In this document: positions 38,779 through 46,862 of the stretch, piece after piece
Position numbering within the stretch: the stretch's first letter is position 1
How the letters are laid out: each line of letters begins with the position of its first letter
DNA from: Nocardioides sp. GY 10113
Lineage (GTDB): Bacteria; Actinomycetota; Actinomycetes; Propionibacteriales; Nocardioidaceae
DNA length: 64,000 nt
Assembly: GCF_004919105.1 (NCBI RefSeq)
Contig: NZ_STGK01000012.1
Coordinates: 62,001-126,000, forward strand
Direction of reading: 5' to 3'
Notes under the pieces: model-generated
What the model was told of the DNA's origin: nothing
What the model saw: only the letters and a program-made list of their open reading frames with translations
Database searches by the model: none
Translations under genes and position numbers: made by a program

Positions 38779-40154
38779 TCGGCTCCAGGATGATCGCCTC
38801 GACCGCCCGCGCCCGGCTGGTGCGTGCCGGCGCGGCGGCGGTCGCCGGCGCGTTGGTGCTCGGCGGCTGCTCGCTCGAGGCCTACGACCTCCCGCTGCCG
38901 GGGTCACCGGTGGGCGACGACGACTCCTTCGAGGTCACCGCGGACTTCGCCGACGTGCTCAACGTCGTCCCGCGCTCCACCGTGATGGTCGACGACGTGG
39001 TGGTCGGCGAGGTGGTCGACGTCGAGCGGATCGGTTGGAACGCCCGCGTGACGATGCGCATCAAGGACACCGTCGACCTGCCCGACAACGCCGTCGCCGA
39101 CATCCGGCAGGTCTCCCTGCTCGGTGAGAAGTACGTCGCGCTGGAGGCGCCGAAGGGGGCCGGGGCGGTCGGCAGGCTCTCCGACGGCGACCGGATCGCG
39201 ATGAGCGCGACCGGTCGCAACCCGGAGGTCGAGGAGGTCCTCGGCGCGCTCTCCTTCCTGCTCACCGGCGGCGGCGTCGCGCAGCTGGGCACGATCATGA
39301 AGGAGGCCAACGCGGTGATGTCCGGCCGCGAGGGTCGGCTGCGCAACCTGATGGGGTCGCTGGAGGGCGTGATCGGCACCATCGACGGCCAGAAGTCGGA
39401 CATCATCCGCGCGCTGGACTCGCTGAACAGCCTGACCGCCACGCTCAATGCCGAGAAGGGGACGATCACCGACGCCCTCGACGCGACCGGTCCGGCGATC
39501 CGGGTGCTCTCCGACCAGCACGACGAGCTCGTCGACATGCTCGGCGCGCTGGACGAGCTGGGCAGGGTGGGCACCCGGGTGATCAACGCGAGCAAGGACG
39601 ACGTGCTGAAGATCCTCCGCCACCTCGACCCGGTGCTGAACCGCCTCGCCGACTCCGGGGACGAGCTGGGCCCGGGCCTGAACATGCTGGTCAGCTTCCC
39701 GTTCCCGAAGTCCGCCAACGCGATCGTGCAGGGCGACTACGCCGACACGATCATGCGCGCCGACCTCGACATCGAGCAGATCCTGAGCAACGTCGGCGTC
39801 GAGCTGCCGAAGGTGAACGTCCGCGGGCTGCTCGGCCGGGTCCTGCAGAGTGCGGTCCGGGGCTGCGTGCGCGGCGGCCGGATCACCAGCGAGAACTGCA
39901 CGACCGCGCTCCAACAGGTCTCCACTCGCAAGAGCCTCACCGAGCGCTGCGAGCAGCCGGGGCTGCGTCGCAGCCCCGTGTGCGAGGTCATCGCGACCGT
40001 CCCGGCGGTCGAGCTCAAGCGGCTCGCGGACCGGCGGGTGGCCGAAGCGGGGCTGGCGGCGGTGCAGGGGCCGGAGGGGCTGACCCGCGGCATCGCCGGC
40101 GGTACGGCGGATCCGGCGACCACGACCGCGACCCTGCTGGGAGGTGCGGCATGA
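38775..40154 (+). CDS. mce4E: Mce4E lipoprotein (LprN-like)
   Basis: 459 residues. As in other Mce E subunits the N-terminus is a lipoprotein signal (RAGAAAVAGALVLGGC, lipobox Cys). The MCE domain includes VVPRSTVMVDDVVVGEVVDV and SLLGEKYVALEAP. A helical region follows with a Cys-containing segment (GCVRGGRITSENC). GTG 38775 overlaps the mce4D stop as GTGA. The lipid anchor would tether the Mce tunnel to the outer face of the cell membrane. Confidence 0.93.
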   Translation: MIGSRMIASTARARLVRAGAAAVAGALVLGGCSLEAYDLPLPGSPVGDDDSFEVTADFADVLNVVPRSTVMVDDVVVGEVVDVERIGWNARVTMRIKDTVDLPDNAVADIRQVSLLGEKYVALEAPKGAGAVGRLSDGDRIAMSATGRNPEVEEVLGALSFLLTGGGVAQLGTIMKEANAVMSGREGRLRNLMGSLEGVIGTIDGQKSDIIRALDSLNSLTATLNAEKGTITDALDATGPAIRVLSDQHDELVDMLGALDELGRVGTRVINASKDDVLKILRHLDPVLNRLADSGDELGPGLNMLVSFPFPKSANAIVQGDYADTIMRADLDIEQILSNVGVELPKVNVRGLLGRVLQSAVRGCVRGGRITSENCTTALQQVSTRKSLTERCEQPGLRRSPVCEVIATVPAVELKRLADRRVAEAGLAAVQGPEGLTRGIAGGTADPATTTATLLGGAA

Positions 40155-41422
40155 CCCGCGCGGTGCGGATGCGGCTGATGGCGTTCGTCATCCTCAGCGC
40201 GGTCGGGATCACCTACGTGACCGCCTCCTACCTCGGCGTGGTGGACCGGATCACCGGACGCCGACTCGAGGTGACCGCGACCCTGCCCGGGTCCGGCGGG
40301 CTGTTCGTCGGCAGCGAGGTGACCTATCGCGGCGTCAAGATCGGCAAGGTGGCCGCGATGACCCCCACCGCGAAGGGCGTCACGCTCGGTCTCGACCTCG
40401 ACCCGGACTCGCGGCTGCCCGTCGAGTCGAAGATGTACGTGCACAACCTCTCGGCGGTCGGCGAGCAGTACCTCGACTTCCAGCCGCCGGACGACCAGCC
40501 GCCGTACGCCGAGGACGGCACCGTCTACCACGGCAGCAGCGACTCGCTGCCGGTCGACGAGGGCGACCTGCTGGTCGACCTCAACGACTTCGTGCAGTCC
40601 GTCGACCAGGAGAACCTCCAGGTCACCGTCCGCGAGCTCGGCCGGATGTTCCGGGGCACCGGGGACGACCTGCAGCGGCTCCTCGACGGTGGCACGGCGT
40701 TCATCGAGGAGGCCTCCGCGCACACCGCCGAGACGGTCAAGCTGCTCGACAGCGGTCTCACCGTGCTGCGCACCCAGCGGGGGCAGAAGGAGAACATCCG
40801 CAGCTTCTCCGCGGACCTCGCGACCGTGACGGCGGCGCTGCGGCGCAGCGACGGCGACCTGCGGACCGTGATCGGGCAGACCCCGGGCGCGGCCCGCGAG
40901 GCGCAGGCGCTGCTCGAGGACCTCGAGCCGACGCTGCCGGTGCTGCTGAACGACCTCTCCACCACCACCCAGACGGTGCTCACGCACCTCGACGGCGTCG
41001 AGCAGCTGCTCGTCACCTACCCGGTGATCATCAACGGCGGTCCGAACGGCATCACGGAGGACGGCTGGGGGCGGATCAACCTCCAGTTCGACTACGAGGT
41101 GCCGCCGTGCACGCAGGGATACCTGCGCCCCAGCGAGTGGCGCTCCACCCAGGACCTGACCGATGCGCCGATCTTCCCGGCGAGCTGCACGGCGGGGGCG
41201 CCGTACGTGCCCCGTGGGTCGAAGTCCGCCCCCGGTGGCTCGGGCGCCAACGCGTCGGCCCCGCGGGCCTACACCAGCGCGTACGACGCCGCCACCGGTG
41301 ACGTGGCCGGCGTGGTCGACGCCGAGGGCAACCCGGTGCGGTTCAACCCGCCGGCAGCCATGTCCGTCCTCGGTGGGGACGCGTGGAAGTGGATGTTGGT
41401 AGGACCAGTGAAGGGACGATGA
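40151..41422 (+). CDS. mce4F: Mce4F
   Basis: 423 residues. The anchor is RLMAFVILSAVGITYVTASY. The MCE domain has GLFVGSEVTYRGVKIGKVAA and NLSAVGEQYLDFQPP. A helical region and the conserved NGGPNGITEDGWGRINLQFD plus PCTQGY are typical of F subunits. Overlaps mce4E and the Mce-associated gene by ATGA junctions. It is the last Mce protein of the set. Confidence 0.93.
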   Translation: MTRAVRMRLMAFVILSAVGITYVTASYLGVVDRITGRRLEVTATLPGSGGLFVGSEVTYRGVKIGKVAAMTPTAKGVTLGLDLDPDSRLPVESKMYVHNLSAVGEQYLDFQPPDDQPPYAEDGTVYHGSSDSLPVDEGDLLVDLNDFVQSVDQENLQVTVRELGRMFRGTGDDLQRLLDGGTAFIEEASAHTAETVKLLDSGLTVLRTQRGQKENIRSFSADLATVTAALRRSDGDLRTVIGQTPGAAREAQALLEDLEPTLPVLLNDLSTTTQTVLTHLDGVEQLLVTYPVIINGGPNGITEDGWGRINLQFDYEVPPCTQGYLRPSEWRSTQDLTDAPIFPASCTAGAPYVPRGSKSAPGGSGANASAPRAYTSAYDAATGDVAGVVDAEGNPVRFNPPAAMSVLGGDAWKWMLVGPVKGR

Positions 41423-42045
41423 CGATGAGCGTGGCGAGCGGCCAGGGACGGCGGCTCCGGGTGAACATCGCGCTGTGGGTGCTGGTCATCCTCTGCGGTG
41501 CCGCGGCGACCTGGGCAGGGATGCGGATGGTCGACCAGTATCGGAGCGACGGCGGCGACACCTCGGGCAACGTCCTCGAGCGGACCGTGGCGGTGATCGC
41601 GGACCGGCAGCCCACGGGCGAGGAGGCCGGCGCCGCGCTCGGGGCCCGCACCGTGAAGGCGGTCGACGAGGCACCCGAGTCCGAGCAGGAGCGCAGCGCG
41701 GCGATCCTGCAGGCGACCTCGGCGATCGCCACCGCTTTCGTCAACCTGGACTTCGACGCTGTCCGCACGTACGCGACCGGGGCCTTCCAGACCCAGTGGG
41801 ACAAGTCGGTGAAGAGCCTGGTGAAGATGACCGAGCGCGCCCAGTCGGAGATGGAGGGCGAGGTGCTGTGGTCCGGGATCGTCGACAGCGACGACGACTC
41901 CGCGACCGTGATCGCGGCGACGACCGGGTCCGTGAAGAACAAGGTGACGAAGTTCCAGCCGCAGGCGCGCAACTACCGGTTGCAGATGGAGCTGGTGCTC
42001 AAGGACCGCCTGTGGCTCGTCCGCGACCTGCAGTTCGTGGCGTGA
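41419..42045 (+). CDS. Mce-associated membrane protein 1
   Basis: 208 residues. One N-terminal helix (VNIALWVLVILCGAAATWAG) is followed by an extracellular SnoaL/NTF2-like domain (AILQATSAIATAFVNLDFDA ... DLQFVA). This matches the Mam proteins encoded after mce4F in mycobacteria (Rv3493c/Rv3492c position), which stabilise Mce complexes. ATG 41419 overlaps the mce4F stop and has AAGGGA upstream. Co-translated with the importer. Confidence 0.85.
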   Translation: MTMSVASGQGRRLRVNIALWVLVILCGAAATWAGMRMVDQYRSDGGDTSGNVLERTVAVIADRQPTGEEAGAALGARTVKAVDEAPESEQERSAAILQATSAIATAFVNLDFDAVRTYATGAFQTQWDKSVKSLVKMTERAQSEMEGEVLWSGIVDSDDDSATVIAATTGSVKNKVTKFQPQARNYRLQMELVLKDRLWLVRDLQFVA

Positions 42046-42058
42046 GGGGGAGGCAACG

Positions 42059-42946
42059 ATGAGCAAGAACATCGCACGCCGCAAGCCGTCGTCGTCCGGC
42101 GCCACCGCCCGTCCGCGCAAGCTGGCCGGACAGGGCGCCGCCGCGCCCCGGACCGAGGTGTCGACCGCCGACGCGCCGGTCCTGGACGAGCCGGTCCTGC
42201 ACGAGCCGGTCCTGCACGAGCCGGTCCTGCACGAGCCGGTCCTGCACGAGCCGGTCCGGGACGAGCGGGGCCGGGACGAGCCGGTCGTCGAGCGGTCGGC
42301 GATCCTGGCGCCGGAGGCCCCCGAGCCGGCGGTGGAGCCGGCTGTCGCCCAGCCGCCCGCCGCCGGCGCCGGGTCGGGCTCGCCCCTGGCCGGGCGCCGC
42401 GTGACCCGCCTGCTGGTCGTCGTCCTCGCCCTCCTGGGCGTCGTGCTCGCGGTGCAGGGCGTCTGGTTCGCCCGCCACGAGCCGGCGCCGGTCCACGTCG
42501 ACGACACCACCGCCGCCGAGCGGGCCGAGCTCGACGTGCCCGACGGCCGACCCGTGGTGGCCAACGAGGCCGACGCGCTGGCGGGCGTCGACGCGGCGGC
42601 GAAGGCGCTGGACCTCGTCGTCAGCCGCAACTTCAAGTCCTACGACCGGGACGTGGAGAAGGCGGCGGCGACGATGACCGAGCGATTCGCCGCGGAGTAC
42701 CGCACCACCACCGACCAGATCCGCGACGAGTTCATCGCCAACCGCACCGCGGTGCAGTCCCGCGTGGTCGCGCAGGGCGTCGTGCGAGCCACGGACACGC
42801 AGGTGGAAGCGCTGATCTTCCTCAACCAGTACACGACCAAGGGCGAGAAGGGGCAGGAGCGCACCACGTACACCCCCTACCGCGCGGTCGTCACCGTCGT
42901 GAACACCGACCGCGGATGGCTGGTCGACGGCCTCGACACCAAGTAA
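42059..42946 (+). CDS. Mce-associated membrane protein 2 with pentapeptide repeats
   Basis: 295 residues. The cytoplasmic N-terminal 115 residues are low complexity, containing five tandem VL(D/H)EP repeats (about residues 41-65). One helix follows (LLVVVLALLGVVLAVQGVWF), then an extracellular NTF2-like domain like that of the preceding gene (ATMTERFAAEYRTTTDQIRD). It lies 13 bases after that gene with a GGGGGAGG ribosome-binding site. Last gene of the mce4 operon; probably part of the same complex. Confidence 0.82.
   Translation: MSKNIARRKPSSSGATARPRKLAGQGAAAPRTEVSTADAPVLDEPVLHEPVLHEPVLHEPVLHEPVRDERGRDEPVVERSAILAPEAPEPAVEPAVAQPPAAGAGSGSPLAGRRVTRLLVVVLALLGVVLAVQGVWFARHEPAPVHVDDTTAAERAELDVPDGRPVVANEADALAGVDAAAKALDLVVSRNFKSYDRDVEKAAATMTERFAAEYRTTTDQIRDEFIANRTAVQSRVVAQGVVRATDTQVEALIFLNQYTTKGEKGQERTTYTPYRAVVTVVNTDRGWLVDGLDTK
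42179..42265. repeat. 15-bp in-frame tandem repeat in the Mce-associated gene
   Basis: Five 15-bp units (GTCCTGCACGAGCCG, the first with GGAC instead of GCAC) from 42179 to 42253, plus a partial degenerate unit. They encode VLDEP followed by four VLHEP. The four inner units are identical at DNA level, so the array is recent or unstable. Confidence 0.9.
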
Positions 42947-42988
42947 GTCTTGTCGCGTGGCCAATGGGAACGGGATACCGAGAAGAAC

Positions 42989-43004
42989 TAGAACACGTTA
43001 CAGT
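42989..43004 (+). promoter_or_regulatory. KstR operator and -10 of the reductase-ferredoxin-SDR operon
   Basis: TAGAACACGTTACA (42989-43002) is a full match to TnnAACnnGTTnnA. TACAGT at 42999-43004 overlaps it and lies 6 bases before GTG 43011, with no ribosome-binding site. A leaderless, KstR-blocked promoter is the simplest reading. The 21 bases 42986-43006 are identical to 55881-55901. Confidence 0.9.
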
Positions 43005-43010
43005 TCGACC

Positions 43011-44018
43011 GTGACAGCGGGAGAGGGCGGCGACGAGGCCGAGATCGTGAGCGACGTGGTCGTCGACGTGGTGGTGCTCGGCGCGGGACCGGCGGGACTC
43101 TACGCCACCTACTACGCCGGCTTCCGCGGTCTCTCGGTCGCGCTGGTCGACTCGCTGCCGGAGCTGGGCGGCCAGGTCACCGCGATGTACCCGGAGAAGG
43201 CGATCCTCGACGTGGCCGGCTTCCCGACCGTCAAGGGTCGCGAGCTCGTCGCCGGACTGGTGGCGCAGGCCCAGACCGCCGACCCGGTGCTGCTGCTCGG
43301 CCGCACCGCGACCGACCTGACGTGCAAGGACGACGGGGTCGTGCTCGGCCTCGACGACGGCACCACGGTCCGGGCCGGCGCGCTGATCATCACCGCCGGC
43401 ATCGGGAAGTTCAGCCCGCGCCCGCTGCCCGCCGGCGGCGAGTGGCTGGGTCGGGGCCTCGAGTTCTTCGTCCCGTCCTTCGAGCCGTACGCCGACAAGG
43501 ACGTGGTCGTGGTCGGCGGTGGCGACAGCGCGTTCGACTGGGCGCTCCACCTCGAGCCGGTGGCGCGCTCGGTCACGTTGGTGCACCGCCGCGACGCGTT
43601 CCGCGCGCACGCCCGCACGGTCGCGGAGGCGCGGGAGTCCTCGGTCGAGATCATCACGAAGGCGCAGGTCACTGCCCTGCGCGGCGACGATCACGTCGCC
43701 GAGGTCGAGCTGGACGTCGACGGCGAGACCGTCGTCCGGCCCTGCCAGGCCGTGGTCGCGGCGCTCGGCTTCCTCGCCGACCTCGGCCCGCTGCAGGCGT
43801 GGGGACTGGAGACGGAGAAGCGACACGTGGTGGTCGACGGCGCCATGAGGACGAACCTGCCCCGGGTCTTCGCGGCGGGCGACATCACCGAGTACCCGGG
43901 CAAGGTGCGGCTGATCGCGGTCGGCTTCGGCGAGGCGGCGACCGCGGTGAACAACGCCGCCGTCGCGATCGACCCCGACGCGCACCTCTTCCCGGGCCAC
44001 TCCTCCGAGGGCACCTGA
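43011..44018 (+). CDS. Ferredoxin-NADP reductase, thioredoxin-reductase-like type
   Basis: 335 residues. FAD motif VVLGAGPAGLYATYYAGFRG near residue 22 and NADPH motif VVVGGGDSAFDWAL near 166 are in the order of type-2 FNR. The thioredoxin-reductase CxxC is absent, as expected for an FNR. RVFAAGDITEYPGKVRLIAV is the second FAD contact. It should pass electrons from NADPH to the ferredoxin encoded next (44098). The final acceptor, probably a steroid P450 or oxygenase, is not in the window. GTG 43011 is set by the promoter at 42999. Confidence 0.88.
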   Translation: MTAGEGGDEAEIVSDVVVDVVVLGAGPAGLYATYYAGFRGLSVALVDSLPELGGQVTAMYPEKAILDVAGFPTVKGRELVAGLVAQAQTADPVLLLGRTATDLTCKDDGVVLGLDDGTTVRAGALIITAGIGKFSPRPLPAGGEWLGRGLEFFVPSFEPYADKDVVVVGGGDSAFDWALHLEPVARSVTLVHRRDAFRAHARTVAEARESSVEIITKAQVTALRGDDHVAEVELDVDGETVVRPCQAVVAALGFLADLGPLQAWGLETEKRHVVVDGAMRTNLPRVFAAGDITEYPGKVRLIAVGFGEAATAVNNAAVAIDPDAHLFPGHSSEGT

Positions 44019-44097
44019 GACCGAGCCGGCGTCGTACCGCGCCCGAGCCCTCGGCACCCGAGCATCCAGCATCCGAGCATCCACAAGGAGAAGGAAG

Positions 44098-44295
44098 ATG
44101 AAGATCAAGGTCGACTTCGACCTCTGCGAGTCCAACGGGCTGTGCGAGGCGATGGCCCCCGACGTGTTCGAGCTGGACGACGACGACCTGCTCCACGTGC
44201 ACACCGACGAGACGACCCCGGAGAACCTCGACGCCGTCAAGCAGGCCGTGGCCGCCTGCCCGCGCGCGGCGATCAGCCTGGAGGGCGACGCGTGA
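44098..44295 (+). CDS. fdxD: Single-cluster ferredoxin, FdxD type
   Basis: 65 residues. Cys10, Cys16 and Cys54-Pro give a C-x5-C...CP pattern typical of [3Fe-4S] (or x-modified [4Fe-4S]) ferredoxins that serve P450s; the fourth Cys is replaced. The middle is acidic (ELDDDD). The position beside an Hsd4A-like SDR and mce4 matches fdxD (Rv3503c). Good ribosome-binding site AAGGAGAAGGAAG. The stop overlaps the SDR start (GTGA). Confidence 0.9.
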   Translation: MKIKVDFDLCESNGLCEAMAPDVFELDDDDLLHVHTDETTPENLDAVKQAVAACPRAAISLEGDA

Positions 44296-45206
44296 GCGCG
44301 CTGCAGGGGCCGACCAGCCTGGACGGCAAGGTCGCGATCGTCACCGGCGCGGGTGCGGGGCTCGGCCGCGCCGAGGCGCTCGCGCTGGCCGACGCCGGCG
44401 CGCGGGTGGTCGTCAACGACCTGCCCGGTGCCGGCGACGAGGCGGTCGAGGAGATCCGATCGCGCGGCGGCGAGGCGGTCGCCGTCGGTGGCGACGTCAG
44501 CCAGCGCAGCACCGCGGACGCGATGATGGCGGCCGCCGTGGACGGCTTCGGCCGGCTCGACATCGTGGTCAACAACGCCGGCATGACCCGCGACCGGATG
44601 CTGTTCAACATGAGCGACGAGGAGTGGGACGCGGTGATCGCGGTCCACCTGCGCGGCCACTTCCTGCTCTCCCGCAACGCCGCGTCGTACTGGCGCTCCC
44701 AGGCCAAGGCGTCCGAGTCCGGCACCGTCGAGGCCAGCGTGGTCAACACGGCCTCGGAGGCGTTCCTCGGCGGCTCCCCGGGGCAGCCCAACTACGCCGC
44801 TGCGAAGGCGGGCATCGCCGCGCTGACGCTCTCCACCGCGCGCGGCCTGTCCAGGATCGGCGTGCGCGCCAACGCGATCTGCCCGCGTGCGCGGACCGCG
44901 ATGACCGCCCAGGTCTTCGGCGAGGACACCTCCGGCGACGCGGTGGACCCGTACTCGCCCGACCACGTCGCGCCGCTGGTCGCCTACCTCGCCTCCCCGG
45001 CCGCGGCCCAGATCACCGGTCAGGTGTTCGTGGTCTACGGCGGCATGGTCGCACTGGTCGCGGCGCCGGTGGTCGAGCAGCGGTTCGACGCCGCCGGCGA
45101 CCTGTGGACCGCGGACGACCTCGACAAGCAGCTCGGCGGCTTCTTCGTCGACCGGGACCCGTCGGTCGGCTTCGCCGCCGACTCGATCATGCAGCTCACG
45201 GTCTGA
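44292..45206 (+). CDS. hsd4A: SDR 17-beta-hydroxysteroid/3-hydroxyacyl-CoA dehydrogenase, Hsd4A-like
   Basis: 304 residues. The cofactor loop is [24 protein letters not shown], a Ser region in [12 protein letters not shown] and PNYAAAKAG give the catalytic Tyr and Lys. The C-terminal extension (ADSIMQLTV and the [11 protein letters not shown] part) is shared with Rv3502c. It should oxidise the 22-hydroxy-CoA side-chain intermediate or a 17-hydroxyl of the steroid with NAD. GTG 44292 overlaps the ferredoxin stop. Confidence 0.85.
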   Translation: MSALQGPTSLDGKVAIVTGAGAGLGRAEALALADAGARVVVNDLPGAGDEAVEEIRSRGGEAVAVGGDVSQRSTADAMMAAAVDGFGRLDIVVNNAGMTRDRMLFNMSDEEWDAVIAVHLRGHFLLSRNAASYWRSQAKASESGTVEASVVNTASEAFLGGSPGQPNYAAAKAGIAALTLSTARGLSRIGVRANAICPRARTAMTAQVFGEDTSGDAVDPYSPDHVAPLVAYLASPAAAQITGQVFVVYGGMVALVAAPVVEQRFDAAGDLWTADDLDKQLGGFFVDRDPSVGFAADSIMQLTV

Positions 45207-45234
45207 GCGCGACGTACCGAAGGAGGAGGACCAG

Positions 45235-45990
45235 ATGGGTCGGTTGGACAACAAGGTCGCCATCGTCACCGGCGGCGCGCAGGGCCAGGGCGCGGAGATC
45301 GTGCGGCGGTTCGTCGCGGAGGGCGCGAAGGTGGTGATCGCCGACGTGGCCAAGGAGGCCGGCCAGGCGCTCGCCGACGAGCTGGGCGCCGCGGCGCACT
45401 TCACCCACCACGACGTGAGCGACGAGGCGTCGTGGACCGCGCTGGTGGTCGACACCAACGAGCGGTTCGGTCCGGTCAACGTGCTCGCGAACAACGCCGG
45501 CGTGCTGCGCTTCGGCGACATCGAGCGGATGCCCGCCGCCGAGGTCGAGCTGCTGTGGCGCGTCAACCAGCTCGGCACCTTCCTGGGCATGCAGGCCGTC
45601 ACCCGCACCATGCGCAAGAACGGCGGCGGCTCGATCATCAACGCCTCCTCGGTGGAGGGGCTCGCCGGCATGCCCGCGTGCACGGCGTACGCCGCGACCA
45701 AGTGGGCGATCCGCGGCATGACCAAGTGCGCCGCGATGGAGCTCGGGCCGAAGGGCATCCGGGTGAACTCGGTGCACCCGGGCATGATCGACACCCCGAT
45801 GACGCGCGTCCACGGCGGCGACGCCGCGATGGAGTACGGCGCCTCCAAGGTGCCGCTGCGCCGGGTCGGCCTGCCGGAGGACATCGCGCCGCTCTACGTG
45901 TACCTCGCCTCGGACGAGTCGGGCTACGTCAACGGCGCGGAGATCGCGATCGACGGCGGCGTCACCTCGACCCACGCCTTCGGCGCCTGA
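45235..45990 (+). CDS. SDR, 3-alpha/20-beta-hydroxysteroid dehydrogenase-like
   Basis: 251 residues, classical [33 protein letters not shown], the Ser of [12 protein letters not shown] and [12 protein letters not shown] (Tyr, Lys) are clear. The GGAQGQG loop and overall length resemble FabG3/Rv2002 20-beta-hydroxysteroid dehydrogenase. The ribosome-binding site AAGGAGGAGG is strong. Last gene of the KstR-controlled unit starting at 43011; a hairpin follows. The exact steroid position acted on is inference. Confidence 0.85.
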   Translation: MGRLDNKVAIVTGGAQGQGAEIVRRFVAEGAKVVIADVAKEAGQALADELGAAAHFTHHDVSDEASWTALVVDTNERFGPVNVLANNAGVLRFGDIERMPAAEVELLWRVNQLGTFLGMQAVTRTMRKNGGGSIINASSVEGLAGMPACTAYAATKWAIRGMTKCAAMELGPKGIRVNSVHPGMIDTPMTRVHGGDAAMEYGASKVPLRRVGLPEDIAPLYVYLASDESGYVNGAEIAIDGGVTSTHAFGA

Positions 45991-45997
45991 GGTGTGC

Positions 45998-46017
45998 CCG
46001 GCGCCTCGGGGCGCCGG
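45998..46017. terminator. Bidirectional hairpin between the SDR gene and kstR
   Basis: CCGGCGCC (45998-46005) pairs with GGCGCCGG (46010-46017) over a 4-base loop, between two convergent genes. Confidence 0.75.
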
Positions 46018-46018
46018 A

Positions 46019-46645
46019 TCAGCGCAGCACGAGCCGGACGGCGGTCTCCATGTGGGCCGCCGTCTCGGCCGCCGTGGACCGTCCGGTCACCCAGGCGACC
46101 AGGGTCGAGAGCCACACGTCGCCCAGCACGCGGGCGATGGCGACCTCCTCCTCGGTCGTCTCCGCGGAGGTGTCCTCACCGTGCAGCGCGTGGGTGACGA
46201 TCGACGTCATCGCCATACCGACCTGGTGGATCTCGGTGCTGACGCTGCTGTCGGCGAACATGAAGGCGCGGGTCAGCGCCTCGGTGAGCTTGGGGTCGCC
46301 CTGCATGCCGCGGGCCATCCGCTTGAGCACGTAGAGCACCCGGTCGGCGGCGGTGTCGCCCGGCACCGGCTTGGCCGCGAGCCGCGGCGCGGCCTCGTCG
46401 AACTGGCGGCCCAGGGCCGACACGAGCAGGTGGATCTTCGAGGGGAAGTAGCGGTACAGCGTGCCGAGCGCGACGTCCGCCTTCTCGGCCACCGCACGCA
46501 TCTGGACGGCGTCGAAGCCCCCGTCGCTGGCCAGCTCGTAGGTCGCGTCGAGGATCCGGCGACGGCGGTCCCGCTGCGCGGCGGAGCCGCCGCGGTCGGT
46601 CGGCGCGCCGCCGTCGGTCGACGCGGGCAGCGAGTTGGTGGTCAC
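46019..46645 (-). CDS. kstR: Cholesterol catabolism repressor KstR (TetR family)
   Basis: 208 residues. The segment RDRRRRILDATYELASDGGF, then VQMRAVAEKADVALGTLYRY and FPSKIHLLVSALGRQFDEA closely follows mycobacterial KstR through the HTH. VFADSSVSTEIHQVG and RVLGDVWLSTLVAWVTGRS match its ligand domain, which senses 3-oxo-cholestenoyl-CoA-type thioesters. GTG 46645 is preferred: GAGGAG then has 6-base spacing, whereas ATG 46651 directly abuts it. It has its own operator at 46743, so autoregulation is likely. Confidence 0.93.
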   Translation of the reverse strand: MTTNSLPASTDGGAPTDRGGSAAQRDRRRRILDATYELASDGGFDAVQMRAVAEKADVALGTLYRYFPSKIHLLVSALGRQFDEAAPRLAAKPVPGDTAADRVLYVLKRMARGMQGDPKLTEALTRAFMFADSSVSTEIHQVGMAMTSIVTHALHGEDTSAETTEEEVAIARVLGDVWLSTLVAWVTGRSTAAETAAHMETAVRLVLR

Positions 46646-46742
46646 AGACATCTCCTCGGTCGTTCGTTCCTCACCCGTCGGACATGCCTCGCACCGATGT
46701 TCCGGATGGTGGCCCTAGGCTACTCACCTGTAGCGCATAATC

Positions 46743-46758
46743 AGCAACACGTTCCAGT
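46743..46758. promoter_or_regulatory. KstR operator between kstR and the glycosyltransferase cluster
   Basis: AGCAACACGTTCCA (46743-46756) keeps AACnnGTTnnA and lacks only the first T. TCCAGT (46753-46758) occupies the same offset as the -10 of the other four sites, pointing toward the plus-strand glycosyltransferase. The divergent kstR start is about 98 bases away. Confidence 0.75.
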
Positions 46759-46862
46759 TCCGAGTCGGCCCAGCTCCCTGCGAGTGCGGCGCCGTGACCG
46801 GCGTGAGGAAGCGCCACGACACCGGCCATGAGTCAGCGCCCACCAGGGAGGAGAAGAGTCGA

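Noticed and set aside
42957..43010. Upstream extension of the ferredoxin reductase
   Set aside because: The extra 18 codons would be encoded by the KstR operator and -10 box; GTG 43011 matches the leaderless pattern.
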